A stretch of 60,566 bases of DNA from an uncultured Bacteroidales bacterium (GCA_902775375.1 CACYLU010000014.1:1-60566), one strand, 5' to 3'. Positions 8,918-15,018 are shown, counted from the first letter of the stretch. Notes: generated by a model from the letters alone, not told the origin. Program-made: numbers and translations.

Positions 8918-8960
8918 TAGTAAAAGGGCGGCTTAGCGGAAGTAAGCCGTCCTTTTACTA
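8918..8960. repeat. Long hairpin after ridA
   Basis: TAGTAAAAGGGCGGCTTA (8918-8935) pairs with TAAGCCGTCCTTTTACTA (8943-8960), 18 bp with one wobble, around a 7-base loop. It follows ridA by 26 bp and could end its transcript, though no T-run follows. It may instead be the edge of the repeat-rich region. Confidence 0.6.
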
Positions 8961-9080
8961 CTAGTAAGCCCTTCGCTTAAAGGAAGCAGGCTTCGAAATT
9001 TTCATGAAAATTTTAAGGCGAGCCCGTAGCCGAAAGGTTGTCATCTCGTAGCTCATAAAGAGTGAGGCAGAAGGGGGATA

Positions 9081-9123
9081 GGGAGTAACTCCCTCGTGAG
9101 GTTTTTATTTTTCCCTCGTGAGG
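9081..9123. repeat. 22-bp spaced direct repeat with a small hairpin
   Basis: GGGAGTAACTCCC (9081-9093) forms a 6-bp hairpin. CCCTCGTGAGG occurs at 9091-9101 and again at 9113-9123, exactly 22 bp apart, each followed by an A/T run. It belongs to the same gene-free repeat region and shares its 22 bp period. Confidence 0.6.
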
Positions 9124-9258
9124 AAAAAATATTTTGCTAACATTGCTACAAAACGATGGTGATTTGGGGGAGCTTTAGTTTTTGAAAAAAGAATTTTGCA
9201 AAAAACTCTTCACTCTTCACAATTATGAATTAACAAGCTGATCTAGTGAATGATATAT

Positions 9259-9317
9259 GCGTGAAGAGTTCTCTCAACTCTTCACGCCTCTTCACGCCTC
9301 TTCACGCCTCTTCACGC
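9259..9317. repeat. Hairpin plus four tandem 10-bp CTCTTCACGC units
   Basis: GCGTGAAGAGTT (9259-9270) and AACTCTTCACGC (9276-9287) form a perfect 12-bp stem around CTCTC. The right arm opens four exact tandem copies of CTCTTCACGC (9278-9317). The same CTCTTCAC/GTGAAGAG word recurs nearby on both strands (CTCTTCACTCTTCAC at 9207-9221, and several copies between 9340 and 9440), so the stretch is dense in alternative hairpins. Confidence 0.8.
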
Positions 9318-9480
9318 TTATATGTATCTCAGTGTGTGATGACCTGTGAAGACTTGTGAAGAGACGATGCAACTCTTCACGTAGTAAACAAGTTGTGCCA
9401 CAGTTAATTATATTGTATCTGTGAAGAGTGAAGAGCTTTTTTGAGCATAGTATTTTCTATAGTTAATCTGAGCCTCCAAC

Positions 9481-9570
9481 TCATAAGTTTGCGCCCTGCA
9501 TCCTTATGGTTTTCAGCCTGCAAACCTATGACTTGCGCCTTACATTCATATAGTTTTTCAGCCTGCAAAC
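9481..9570. repeat. Two tandem 45-bp units
   Basis: Positions 9481-9525 and 9526-9570 align over 45 bp with no gap; both contain TTGCGCC in the first half and end TTTTCAGCCTGCAAAC. Each unit looks like two related halves of 22 and 23 bp. A weaker partial copy ending GCCTCCAAC precedes them (up to 9480). Confidence 0.75.
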
Positions 9571-9574
9571 AATA

Positions 9575-9712
9575 TTACTTATGTCCAACCATTCACTTTA
9601 CCAATGTCTATGCCATCACATTACTAATGTCTTGTCATACACGTTACTAATGTCTTGTCATACACGTTACTAATGTCTCACTCTGCACGATGCTAATGTC
9701 TCTTTTGCCTCG
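9575..9712. repeat. Six degenerate 23-bp tandem units
   Basis: Six units start at 9575, 9598, 9621, 9644, 9667 and 9690, each exactly 23 bp and sharing the core TTACTAATGTC; units 3 and 4 are identical. There are no unique spacers, so this is a minisatellite-like array, not CRISPR. Confidence 0.8.
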
Positions 9713-9800
9713 TTCCAGTATCTGCTATGGGGTGTTGCAACGTCAGTTATCAGGGAAAGGAGATATTGCTATAGGGGTATAACAGATACTGCGACGACCC
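9713..9800. repeat. 22-bp degenerate repeat, core ATAYTGC
   Basis: The core positions fall at 9719 (TATCTGC), 9741 (CGTCAGT, poor), 9763 (ATATTGC) and 9786 (ATACTGC), a 22-23 bp rhythm, followed by CTATGGGG, CTATAGGGG or GACGACC. The same core and flanks occur in the array at 33355-33590, so the two loci belong to one repeat family. Confidence 0.6.
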
Positions 9801-9982
9801 AGCGGAGCCGTTCCTTCATCTCGTAGTAAATATTGGAGTGGGCGATAAGTGCCGTCAGAACGAGTGAAAGAAGATAGTAGAGTGAGGCATAAAAGTATCT
9901 GAGATTAGTAAAAAACTTACACTTTGCATCATCTGCTGGTATTATATTTTCCCCTTCAAATACACGAAAAACGCCCCAAAGT
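9801..9982. other. Gene-free tail of the repeat region
   Basis: No convincing gene is seen. TCATCTCGTAG (9816-9826) and GAGTGAGGCA (9880-9889) repeat words found at 9041-9051 and 9060-9069, showing that parts of the 8.9-10 kb region were duplicated or recombined. The rest is ordinary AT-rich sequence leading to the promoter at 9983. Confidence 0.5.
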
Positions 9983-10014
9983 ATTGGTTATTTTAATTCA
10001 AAGATATATCTTTG
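9983..10014 (+). promoter_or_regulatory. Promoter of the structured RNA candidate
   Basis: ATTG (9983-9986), 20 bp, then TATCTTTG (10007-10014) match the Bacteroidetes promoter well. Transcription would begin near 10020, right where the structured segment starts. Confidence 0.65.
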
Positions 10015-10020
10015 CAATGT

Positions 10021-10317
10021 TCACCATGCAGAAGCCTCGGAAGGGCTTTGGGTATGATGGACGTTATATTTAAAAGGCGTTTACTTGACGCTTTGTCTTT
10101 GACTAAAAGAAATCTGGCAGTTTCAAAGGTCGTCAAAAGCAAAGCAACGGTAGATGTCTGCGGTGTATGCTATATACATCTTTCGGTTTGTTCATTCCGA
10201 ACAGGTTTTTTAGACTATATACATACTGGCGTGGGCTTCTGCGTTGCTCGTTCTGACGACCAAGGCTTTGCCAGAGCCTCTTTTAGTGGGACGAGTAACA
10301 GGTAAGATTCCCACGTC
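10021..10317 (+). ncRNA. Candidate structured RNA or long structured leader
   Basis: About 300 nt with nested complementary segments: 10032-10037 with 10043-10048; 10076-10080 with 10088-10092; 10097-10102 with 10123-10128; GGTCGTCA (10128-10135) with TGACGACC (10254-10261); GCAACG (10144-10149) with CGTTGC (10242-10247); GTATGcTATATA (10165-10176) with TATATACATAC (10216-10226); TTCGG (10182-10186) with CCGAA (10197-10201); AGGCT with AGCCT (10263-10279); GTGGGA (10286-10291) with TCCCAC (10309-10314). CTGGCA in one hairpin loop (10114-10119) complements TGCCAG in another (10269-10274), a possible kissing contact. It has its own promoter and ends 27 bp before the YARHG gene. No RNase P, tmRNA, 6S or SRP consensus was recognised. 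Pairings are read by eye; covariation is untested. Confidence 0.5.
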
Positions 10318-10343
10318 TTCTTTCTATAACCATAGCTTTTTAT

Positions 10344-11645
10344 GTGAAACCTCAAGTTTTGGGAATCTGCTTGATAATAGTGCTGCTATATATGGCATCA
10401 TGCTTTACAAGATTCCTTCACAGGGTTACAAAAGGTAGTTTAGAAAAAGAACTCTATTGGTGGGATATTTTTTATCGATATGAGGCACATATCGGAGTCC
10501 TCTTTGCAATTATTTTGTCAGCTCCTTTTTATTCATTATTAATTTATTATTTTATATGTAATTATCATTTCAAAGAAGGTGCTGAAATCTATGGGTATTT
10601 AATAGTATGGGTATCTGCCATCTTCTTAACGACAAATGTTGGAGTACATATGATAGTTGGACCTTCTCATCCCAAAGATGGGAATGTGGGACAAGGCGGC
10701 TTGTTGATATCGACATGCTTTGGTTATATCGGAAGCTTTATTGTTCATTTTTTACCGCTATTAATTCTGTTATTAATTCTGTATCAACTTATATCTGATA
10801 AAATTCTCCCCAACGTCAACATTTTTCTATATATTTTTATTATATATTATGTCATTTATTATGCCACATTATTCTGGTTGAAGAGGAATATACGGGATTA
10901 TGTAAATTGGCGATTTGATTGGGCAATTGAAAATTATAATAACCTATTATCTGGTCATGATGTCTGGTGGACATCTTTTGTCCAGAGATCTGTCCAAAGA
11001 CAACATATGAAGTATTTCAGGAGTTATAAGCGTAATGCTTCTATCGTAACAATTATGACGCCTATGCTATTATCATTACCTCTATTATGTTTTGCAGAAA
11101 TAATGTCGCCTTCTTTAACAGATACTATATCAGGTAATAAGGTTGAGGAAGTACAGGGCAATACAACCAATCCCTTCGATTCGAACATAATAGATGATAG
11201 CAATACGATTAATATGCTATTGGATAGTTTAGATTCACCTAATTTGTTAGAAGGCGACATTGATTTGGAGTCGGAAGAGTCATTGTCTTTAGATTTGAGA
11301 GATATAGAATTGAGCGCAGACAATAGTGATGATGAAATTGTATCAGATGGTAAAGAAGCATCTGATGAAATAAAAGAAACGACAACTAATGAAGGGTTCG
11401 ATATGATAATCTTTGAGCGTAAACTCAACGAAATTGATATTGACAATATGACTAAAAGAGAAATGTATATTTTCAGAAATATGATATACGCCCATCATGG
11501 CTATATATTTAAAACTGTAGAATTACAAGAATATTTTTCAAAATTCTCTTGGTATAAACCTATTACTGATGATGCCTCGGCCATACATAATGAATTATCG
11601 GAAGTAGAAAAATACAATGTTGATTTCATAAAGAAGCATGAGTGA
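10344..11645 (+). CDS. Multi-pass membrane protein with C-terminal YARHG domain
   Basis: A 433-residue protein. Residues 1-250 hold about six hydrophobic segments with short basic loops; 255-365 form an acidic Ser/Asp-rich linker; 369-433 form a YARHG domain (RNMIYAHHGYIFKT, then LQEYFSKFSWYKP), an extracytoplasmic domain of unclear role found in Bacteroidetes and Firmicutes, often with peptidase or lipoprotein partners. The start is GTG; an internal ATG at 10392 is an alternative. Composition is much more AT-rich than the housekeeping flanks, suggesting acquisition. It follows the structured RNA candidate and may use it as a leader. Confidence 0.75.
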   Translation: MKPQVLGICLIIVLLYMASCFTRFLHRVTKGSLEKELYWWDIFYRYEAHIGVLFAIILSAPFYSLLIYYFICNYHFKEGAEIYGYLIVWVSAIFLTTNVGVHMIVGPSHPKDGNVGQGGLLISTCFGYIGSFIVHFLPLLILLLILYQLISDKILPNVNIFLYIFIIYYVIYYATLFWLKRNIRDYVNWRFDWAIENYNNLLSGHDVWWTSFVQRSVQRQHMKYFRSYKRNASIVTIMTPMLLSLPLLCFAEIMSPSLTDTISGNKVEEVQGNTTNPFDSNIIDDSNTINMLLDSLDSPNLLEGDIDLESEESLSLDLRDIELSADNSDDEIVSDGKEASDEIKETTTNEGFDMIIFERKLNEIDIDNMTKREMYIFRNMIYAHHGYIFKTVELQEYFSKFSWYKPITDDASAIHNELSEVEKYNVDFIKKHE

Positions 11646-11664
11646 GATATTAGAGTAATATTAA

Positions 11665-12375
11665 ATGTTAGGAGCTATGGATATGATAATTGAACAAAAA
11701 AAGTTACATTCCGAAATCATAAAACGTGCAGATGAGTTAACTACTGGTAAAGTCGGGGCTATCACCGATGGTATCTTTGTTACAAAAGAAGGAAAAGAAT
11801 TTTACACTAACTCAGATACTAGAATAATGTGGATTCTTAAAGAGCCTTGGGAAAAAGGAGAGAAGGCTGGAGATTGGGATTTGCTAGAATGTATGAATAA
11901 CACCGATAATATTAAAACTATTTCAGAAAATCGTACATGGAGTTTTATGGCAAAAACAATGTATGGTATTGATACAGGAATGTATTATGATGAGATGCCT
12001 TCAATGAACGATGGAATTATAAAGTGTCTAAAAAGGATTGCATACATTAATATAAGCAAACTTCCTGGGGAAGCACGCTCGAATGATTTTGTAATTAGAC
12101 AGGCTTATTCTGCTTGGAAGGATATACTATTTAAACAAATTGAAGCTTATTCTCCAAATGTTATCATCTTTGGTGGTTCATTTAGATTCTTTAAAGAAGA
12201 TATGGGTATATTGAAGGTAGTTGATAGAACAATAGATGGGAAAACCAATATTGAGACTCATATCTATCAAAATGAAAGAGGCTTGTATTTAATCGATGCT
12301 TATCATCCAGCTTACCCTTATCACCCAGGGGTACGTATTAATTCATTAATTGATTTAGTACGCAATAATCTGTAA
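11665..12375 (+). CDS. Possible uracil-DNA-glycosylase-fold protein
   Basis: A 236-residue cytosolic protein with no signal peptide. The arrangement resembles the UDG superfamily: an N-terminal strand with IMWILKEPWE (54-63), a middle strand VIIFGGSF (166-173) and a C-terminal AYHPAY (212-217) resembling the HPS/HPA motif. A catalytic residue cannot be assigned, so enzymatic activity is uncertain. It begins 19 bp after the YARHG gene and shares its AT-rich composition, so the two are likely co-transcribed. In-frame ATGs at 11677 and 11683 are alternative starts. Confidence 0.4.
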   Translation: MLGAMDMIIEQKKLHSEIIKRADELTTGKVGAITDGIFVTKEGKEFYTNSDTRIMWILKEPWEKGEKAGDWDLLECMNNTDNIKTISENRTWSFMAKTMYGIDTGMYYDEMPSMNDGIIKCLKRIAYINISKLPGEARSNDFVIRQAYSAWKDILFKQIEAYSPNVIIFGGSFRFFKEDMGILKVVDRTIDGKTNIETHIYQNERGLYLIDAYHPAYPYHPGVRINSLIDLVRNNL

Positions 12376-12418
12376 TATGTCATCAAGGATGATTCTGAAA
12401 CGAAATTCAGCATGAAAT

Positions 12419-12538
12419 ATGTTAAACATATTCATTATAAAGAATCCAAACAATAATAGTCTTAAAGTCAGAACAGACGGCACTCACATCTTTGCTAAGA
12501 ATAGCTATATATGCTATCAGTTAATGGGAACGCTCTGA
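12419..12538 (+). pseudogene. Short 39-codon frame, probable remnant
   Basis: An open frame of 39 codons (from ATG at 12419 to TGA at 12536-12538) lies just before and overlapping the DUF2442-like frame. Its peptide (SLKVRTDGTHIFAKN) is not recognised. Together with the poor start of the next gene it suggests a decayed two-gene unit. Confidence 0.25.
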
Positions 12539-12915
12539 TTTGTGGAACGATAAAAGTTGTTATTGTGAATAGCTTTTATATTAAAGATGTTACAGATGTG
12601 GGGAATTTGTTGATAGAGATTGCCTTTAGCGACAACACATTACGTGTCGTTAATATTGGCGATCTCATACAGAAACATCCTCATCCGCAGTATATCAGAT
12701 ATCTGGACCCTAAAAGATTCACACGTTTTAAAATTGCAAATGGGAATGTGGTAAGGGGTAAAGACTGGGATTTGATATTCCCCATAGAGCAGCTATACGG
12801 CAGGTCTCCTCGATTAGTACAATTGTTGTTACCAGAATCTAAGGGCAAATTTAACTTCTATATTATTTCACTAGAAGCTTTTCAACGTCGGCCTTTAATG
12901 CAGGTATATGGATAA
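12511..12915 (+). CDS. DUF2442-like protein, probably degenerate
   Basis: A 134-codon frame. Residues 15-90 resemble DUF2442 (LLIEIAFSDNTLRVVNIGDLI, then FKIANGNVVRGKDWDLIFPIEQLY), a small fold often encoded with DUF4160 or in toxin-antitoxin-like pairs. The first 14 residues do not resemble the family, and the last 50 bp run antisense into the 3' end of hepT, so both ends look altered. There may be no functional product. AT-rich like its neighbours. Confidence 0.4.
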   Translation: MLSVNGNALICGTIKVVIVNSFYIKDVTDVGNLLIEIAFSDNTLRVVNIGDLIQKHPHPQYIRYLDPKRFTRFKIANGNVVRGKDWDLIFPIEQLYGRSPRLVQLLLPESKGKFNFYIISLEAFQRRPLMQVYG

Positions 12916-13201
12916 TAACTAAGCCCCAAAGGAACTCTGTGGTCACACTGTCATATCCATGAATCACTCGGTTTCTGGTGTTGATGATAGCTTTGGCATT
13001 GGGTAACTCAAAATCAGGCTCAATCTTTAAGATTCTGTTTATAGCCTCACCCATGATTTCGACATTTCGCTCAACAGCTCTTTGCAACAATTTGCTTTGT
13101 TGGAAGTCTTCAAATAACTTTGGCTTTCCATCAAAGAACTGCTCCACTTCATTTGCGGCATTCAGTACATCATAAAGATGCTTTTCAATTATCTCATCCA
13201 T
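12863..13201 (-). CDS. hepT: HepT-family HEPN RNase toxin
   Basis: A 112-residue HEPN-domain protein (DUF86). The catalytic RX4HXY signature is intact: Arg76, His81 and Tyr83 in RNRVIHGY. Such proteins are minimal RNases that cleave RNA, in characterised systems including tRNA, and stop growth unless neutralised. It overlaps mntA by 8 bp and is translated after it, the usual order in MNT-HEPN toxin-antitoxin modules. The module sits in the AT-rich stretch between repeats and tRNA-Pro, typical of a mobile accessory system. Confidence 0.88.
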   Translation of the reverse strand: MDEIIEKHLYDVLNAANEVEQFFDGKPKLFEDFQQSKLLQRAVERNVEIMGEAINRILKIEPDFELPNAKAIINTRNRVIHGYDSVTTEFLWGLVIIHIPALKADVEKLLVK

Positions 13202-13493
13202 AAATCAGTTGTTTTGTCCTATCAATGTTCCGTCTTAAAACTGGGTTGTTGATGGCTTTATCTTCTAATAAGTCAACATCACGTCCTAAAACGGTTTGCA
13301 GGGAATCTTTTAGGTCAAAGTAGTTGTTCACATACTCTGACAGGTCAATTTTGTTGAAATCTACGACTAAGTCGATATCGCTATCGTCATTGAATCTGTC
13401 GGTGAGTATGGAACCGAACACAAAAAGCTTGTTGACTTGATGCCTTCTGCATAAGTCTGTAATACGCTGTATGTTGGTTTCTATAAGATTCAT
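13194..13493 (-). CDS. mntA: MntA-family nucleotidyltransferase antitoxin
   Basis: A 99-residue minimal nucleotidyltransferase. The active-site motif GS (27-28) followed by DxD (Asp39, Asp41) is visible, with a third acidic strand near residues 71-74 (DVDLL). In characterised pairs MntA transfers AMP to a tyrosine of HepT and silences it; the target tyrosine is present here. First gene of the pair, so the antitoxin is made first. Antitoxin role is by family and context. Confidence 0.88.
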   Translation of the reverse strand: MNLIETNIQRITDLCRRHQVNKLFVFGSILTDRFNDDSDIDLVVDFNKIDLSEYVNNYFDLKDSLQTVLGRDVDLLEDKAINNPVLRRNIDRTKQLIYG

Positions 13494-13586
13494 AATGCTC
13501 TATTTAATAATCAACAGTTCAAAGATAAGCATTTTATTCTAATTAAAGTGCAAGTTCCGAGATATTTCCGCTAAAGACAAGAAAAA

Positions 13587-13612
13587 AGGATGTGTTTATT
13601 TTGACACATCCT
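13587..13612 (-). terminator. Terminator after tRNA-Pro
   Basis: AGGATGTGT (13587-13595) and ACACATCCT (13604-13612) form a perfect 9-bp stem. On the minus strand the hairpin lies directly after tRNA-Pro and is followed by a run of T (complement of GAAAAAA). Confidence 0.8.
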
Positions 13613-13620
13613 CTTTTAAG

Positions 13621-13695
13621 TCGGGGTGACTAGATTCGAACTAGCGACCCCACGCCCCCCAGACGTATACTCTAACCGGACTGAGCTACACCCCG
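13621..13695 (-). tRNA. tRNA-Pro (anticodon GGG)
   Basis: Folds as a full cloverleaf: 7-bp acceptor CGGGGTG/CACCCCG, D arm GCTC/GAGT, anticodon stem TACGT/GCGTG with loop CTGGGGG (anticodon GGG), and T arm CTAG with TTCGAAT. CCA is not encoded. It borders the AT-rich accessory stretch. Confidence 0.92.
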
Positions 13696-13767
13696 AACTT
13701 CTTCTGCTAAATTGCGGATGCAAATGTAGTGCGTTTTTTCTTATCATGCAAATTTTTTCCTGATTTG

Positions 13768-13798
13768 TTTGCGCAATGTCCGACTTTTCGTATCTTCG
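13768..13798 (+). promoter_or_regulatory. Promoter of the lipoprotein leader
   Basis: TTTG (13768-13771), 19 bp, TATCTTCG (13791-13798). This gives a transcript start near 13805 and a leader of about 200 nt before the lipoprotein gene at 14007. Confidence 0.6.
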
Positions 13799-13804
13799 CA
13801 CCCA

Positions 13805-14006
13805 TTAATTCATCAATGACAAGTAAGGCTATGAAAACAGGAACAACCCGTTCTTTTGCGGAGGAATCTGTCCGTAAAGGCAGTCAACAAAGACTGCACA
13901 TCAATTACCATCTCTTGATTTAGTAAAGCAATATCACTTCCGCAAAAACTGAGTAGTGGCCTAACTCGTTGTGATGATGATTGTTTTACTAAAAAATGCA
14001 TTTTAA
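13805..14006 (+). promoter_or_regulatory. Structured 5' leader of lipoprotein gene
   Basis: The leader holds several complementary segments: AGGAAC with GTTCTT (13839-13855), GCAGTC with GACTGC (13880-13897), TTTTGCGG (13854-13861) with CCGCAAAA (13940-13947), and TAGTAAAGCAAT (13921-13932) with ATTGTTTTACTA (13980-13991, one wobble). The last two cross, so they would form a pseudoknot or alternate. A 35-codon frame (13816-13923) starts soon after the promoter and could be a leader peptide. No known riboswitch consensus was recognised. Confidence 0.4.
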
Positions 14007-14888
14007 ATGAAAAAGAAACTATTAGGCATAGCCATGTGCTGTGCTATGATGCTATGTGCAGCCTGTGAGAATCAGATAGGCGGTGATAGTGCTATAAATA
14101 ATAATGAGGAGAAACTGCAAGAGGTAAACTTTAATGTGGTTGATTTTGAAAAAACATTGAAGCAGATGGGTGTTGGGAAAGCTGACACTCGTGCTTTGAG
14201 TGATAATGCTTCTTATTTGAAGTTAGCCCTTTTCTTAGGTGAAGAAAAGAAGTACGAGTTCTCACAAACAGCAGAGGACGAGAACTTTGGCTCCATCTCA
14301 GCATTGTTGGTGCCAGAGGACTATAAGATTGTAGTGATTGCCTCAAAAGTGGAAATGGAAATAGATGCGCCTACCAATATTCATCCTGTGGGCGAAAAGG
14401 TTAATGACACATTCTATCATTATGGCACTTTGTCAAAAGATGACATAAAGAGTGGAAATGTGGCAATAAATTTGAATCGTGCTGTAGCTCTATTTTTAAT
14501 TCAAACTGATGCTAAACCCTCAGAGGTGACTTCTTTTGCCTTGGAGATTAAAGGTGCCAGCAATACATTTGATGCAGAGGCAGGCTTTGGCGTGGGAAAC
14601 ACTACACTGAGCAGTACGTTTGATGTAAGTAGCAGAACAAGTGTATACTGTGGAATATATGTTTTCCTTCCTTCAACGGATTCTACAGTAACAGTAACCA
14701 CCACCGCCTATGATGCTAACAATAATGTGGTAAAGACTCATACATTTAATGGCGTGCAGATGAAACCTGGCTATACCACTCAATATAGTGGTAATTTTTT
14801 TCAGGTTAACGCTTCCTGGAGTATTACCATCAACGATGCTGGATGGCCAGAGGCGATAAAAGTACCTTTTGACCTCAGTAGTCTGTAA
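14007..14888 (+). CDS. Surface/periplasmic lipoprotein, FimB/Mfa2-like
   Basis: A 293-residue lipoprotein: signal peptide ending in lipobox LCAAC (Cys20 region), then an all-beta protein rich in Thr, Val, Asn and Ser. The layout (a strand-rich N-domain with ALFLGEEKKYEF and a second domain from about 150 with Ala/Val/Thr strands and a final conserved Trp) resembles the FimB/Mfa2 and fimbrillin-associated lipoproteins of Bacteroidales, but no pilin neighbours are present. The function is therefore open. It is transcribed alone from 13.8 kb through a structured leader and ends at a strong terminator. Confidence 0.6.
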   Translation: MKKKLLGIAMCCAMMLCAACENQIGGDSAINNNEEKLQEVNFNVVDFEKTLKQMGVGKADTRALSDNASYLKLALFLGEEKKYEFSQTAEDENFGSISALLVPEDYKIVVIASKVEMEIDAPTNIHPVGEKVNDTFYHYGTLSKDDIKSGNVAINLNRAVALFLIQTDAKPSEVTSFALEIKGASNTFDAEAGFGVGNTTLSSTFDVSSRTSVYCGIYVFLPSTDSTVTVTTTAYDANNNVVKTHTFNGVQMKPGYTTQYSGNFFQVNASWSITINDAGWPEAIKVPFDLSSL

Positions 14889-14897
14889 TGTACACAA

Positions 14898-14930
14898 AGG
14901 GGAAGCTTCATATAGCTTCCCCTCTTTTTA
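14898..14930 (+). terminator. Intrinsic terminator
   Basis: AGGGGAAGCT (14898-14907) pairs with AGCTTCCCCT (14914-14923), 10 bp perfect, followed by CTTTTT. It ends the lipoprotein transcript 9 bp after the stop codon. Confidence 0.9.
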
Positions 14931-15018
14931 TCCTCAGATAAATACTTTTACCCTAGATAGTGGCTTTTCTTCATTTTATTTTGTTAATTTTGTATTTTCA
15001 AACTAAAATGGACGCATT

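Noticed and set aside
8996-9013. Replication origin or dif-like site
   Set aside because: A single AT palindrome with no DnaA-box cluster or XerCD-like arms.
9481-9800. CRISPR array
   Set aside because: Units are contiguous at 22-23 or 45 bp with degenerate sequence and no unique spacers, and no cas genes lie in the window.
10012-10305. A 97-codon protein gene
   Set aside because: The frame is Cys/Arg/Ser-rich without domain features, begins at the transcript start and overlaps the nested RNA helices. An RNA reading explains the sequence better.
10021-10317. RNase P RNA, tmRNA, SRP RNA or 6S RNA
   Set aside because: Expected consensus (GAGGAAAGTCC for RNase P, tRNA-like CCA end for tmRNA, the GGAA tetraloop hairpin of SRP RNA, the long 6S bubble) is not seen.
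13621-13695. attL/attR pair marking an integrated element at tRNA-Pro
   Set aside because: No second copy of the tRNA 3' end and no integrase were found on either side within the window.
13816-13923. 35-codon leader peptide gene as a firm CDS
   Set aside because: It follows a good promoter but lacks any recognisable motif, and its DNA is involved in the predicted leader helices, so it is only mentioned within the leader.
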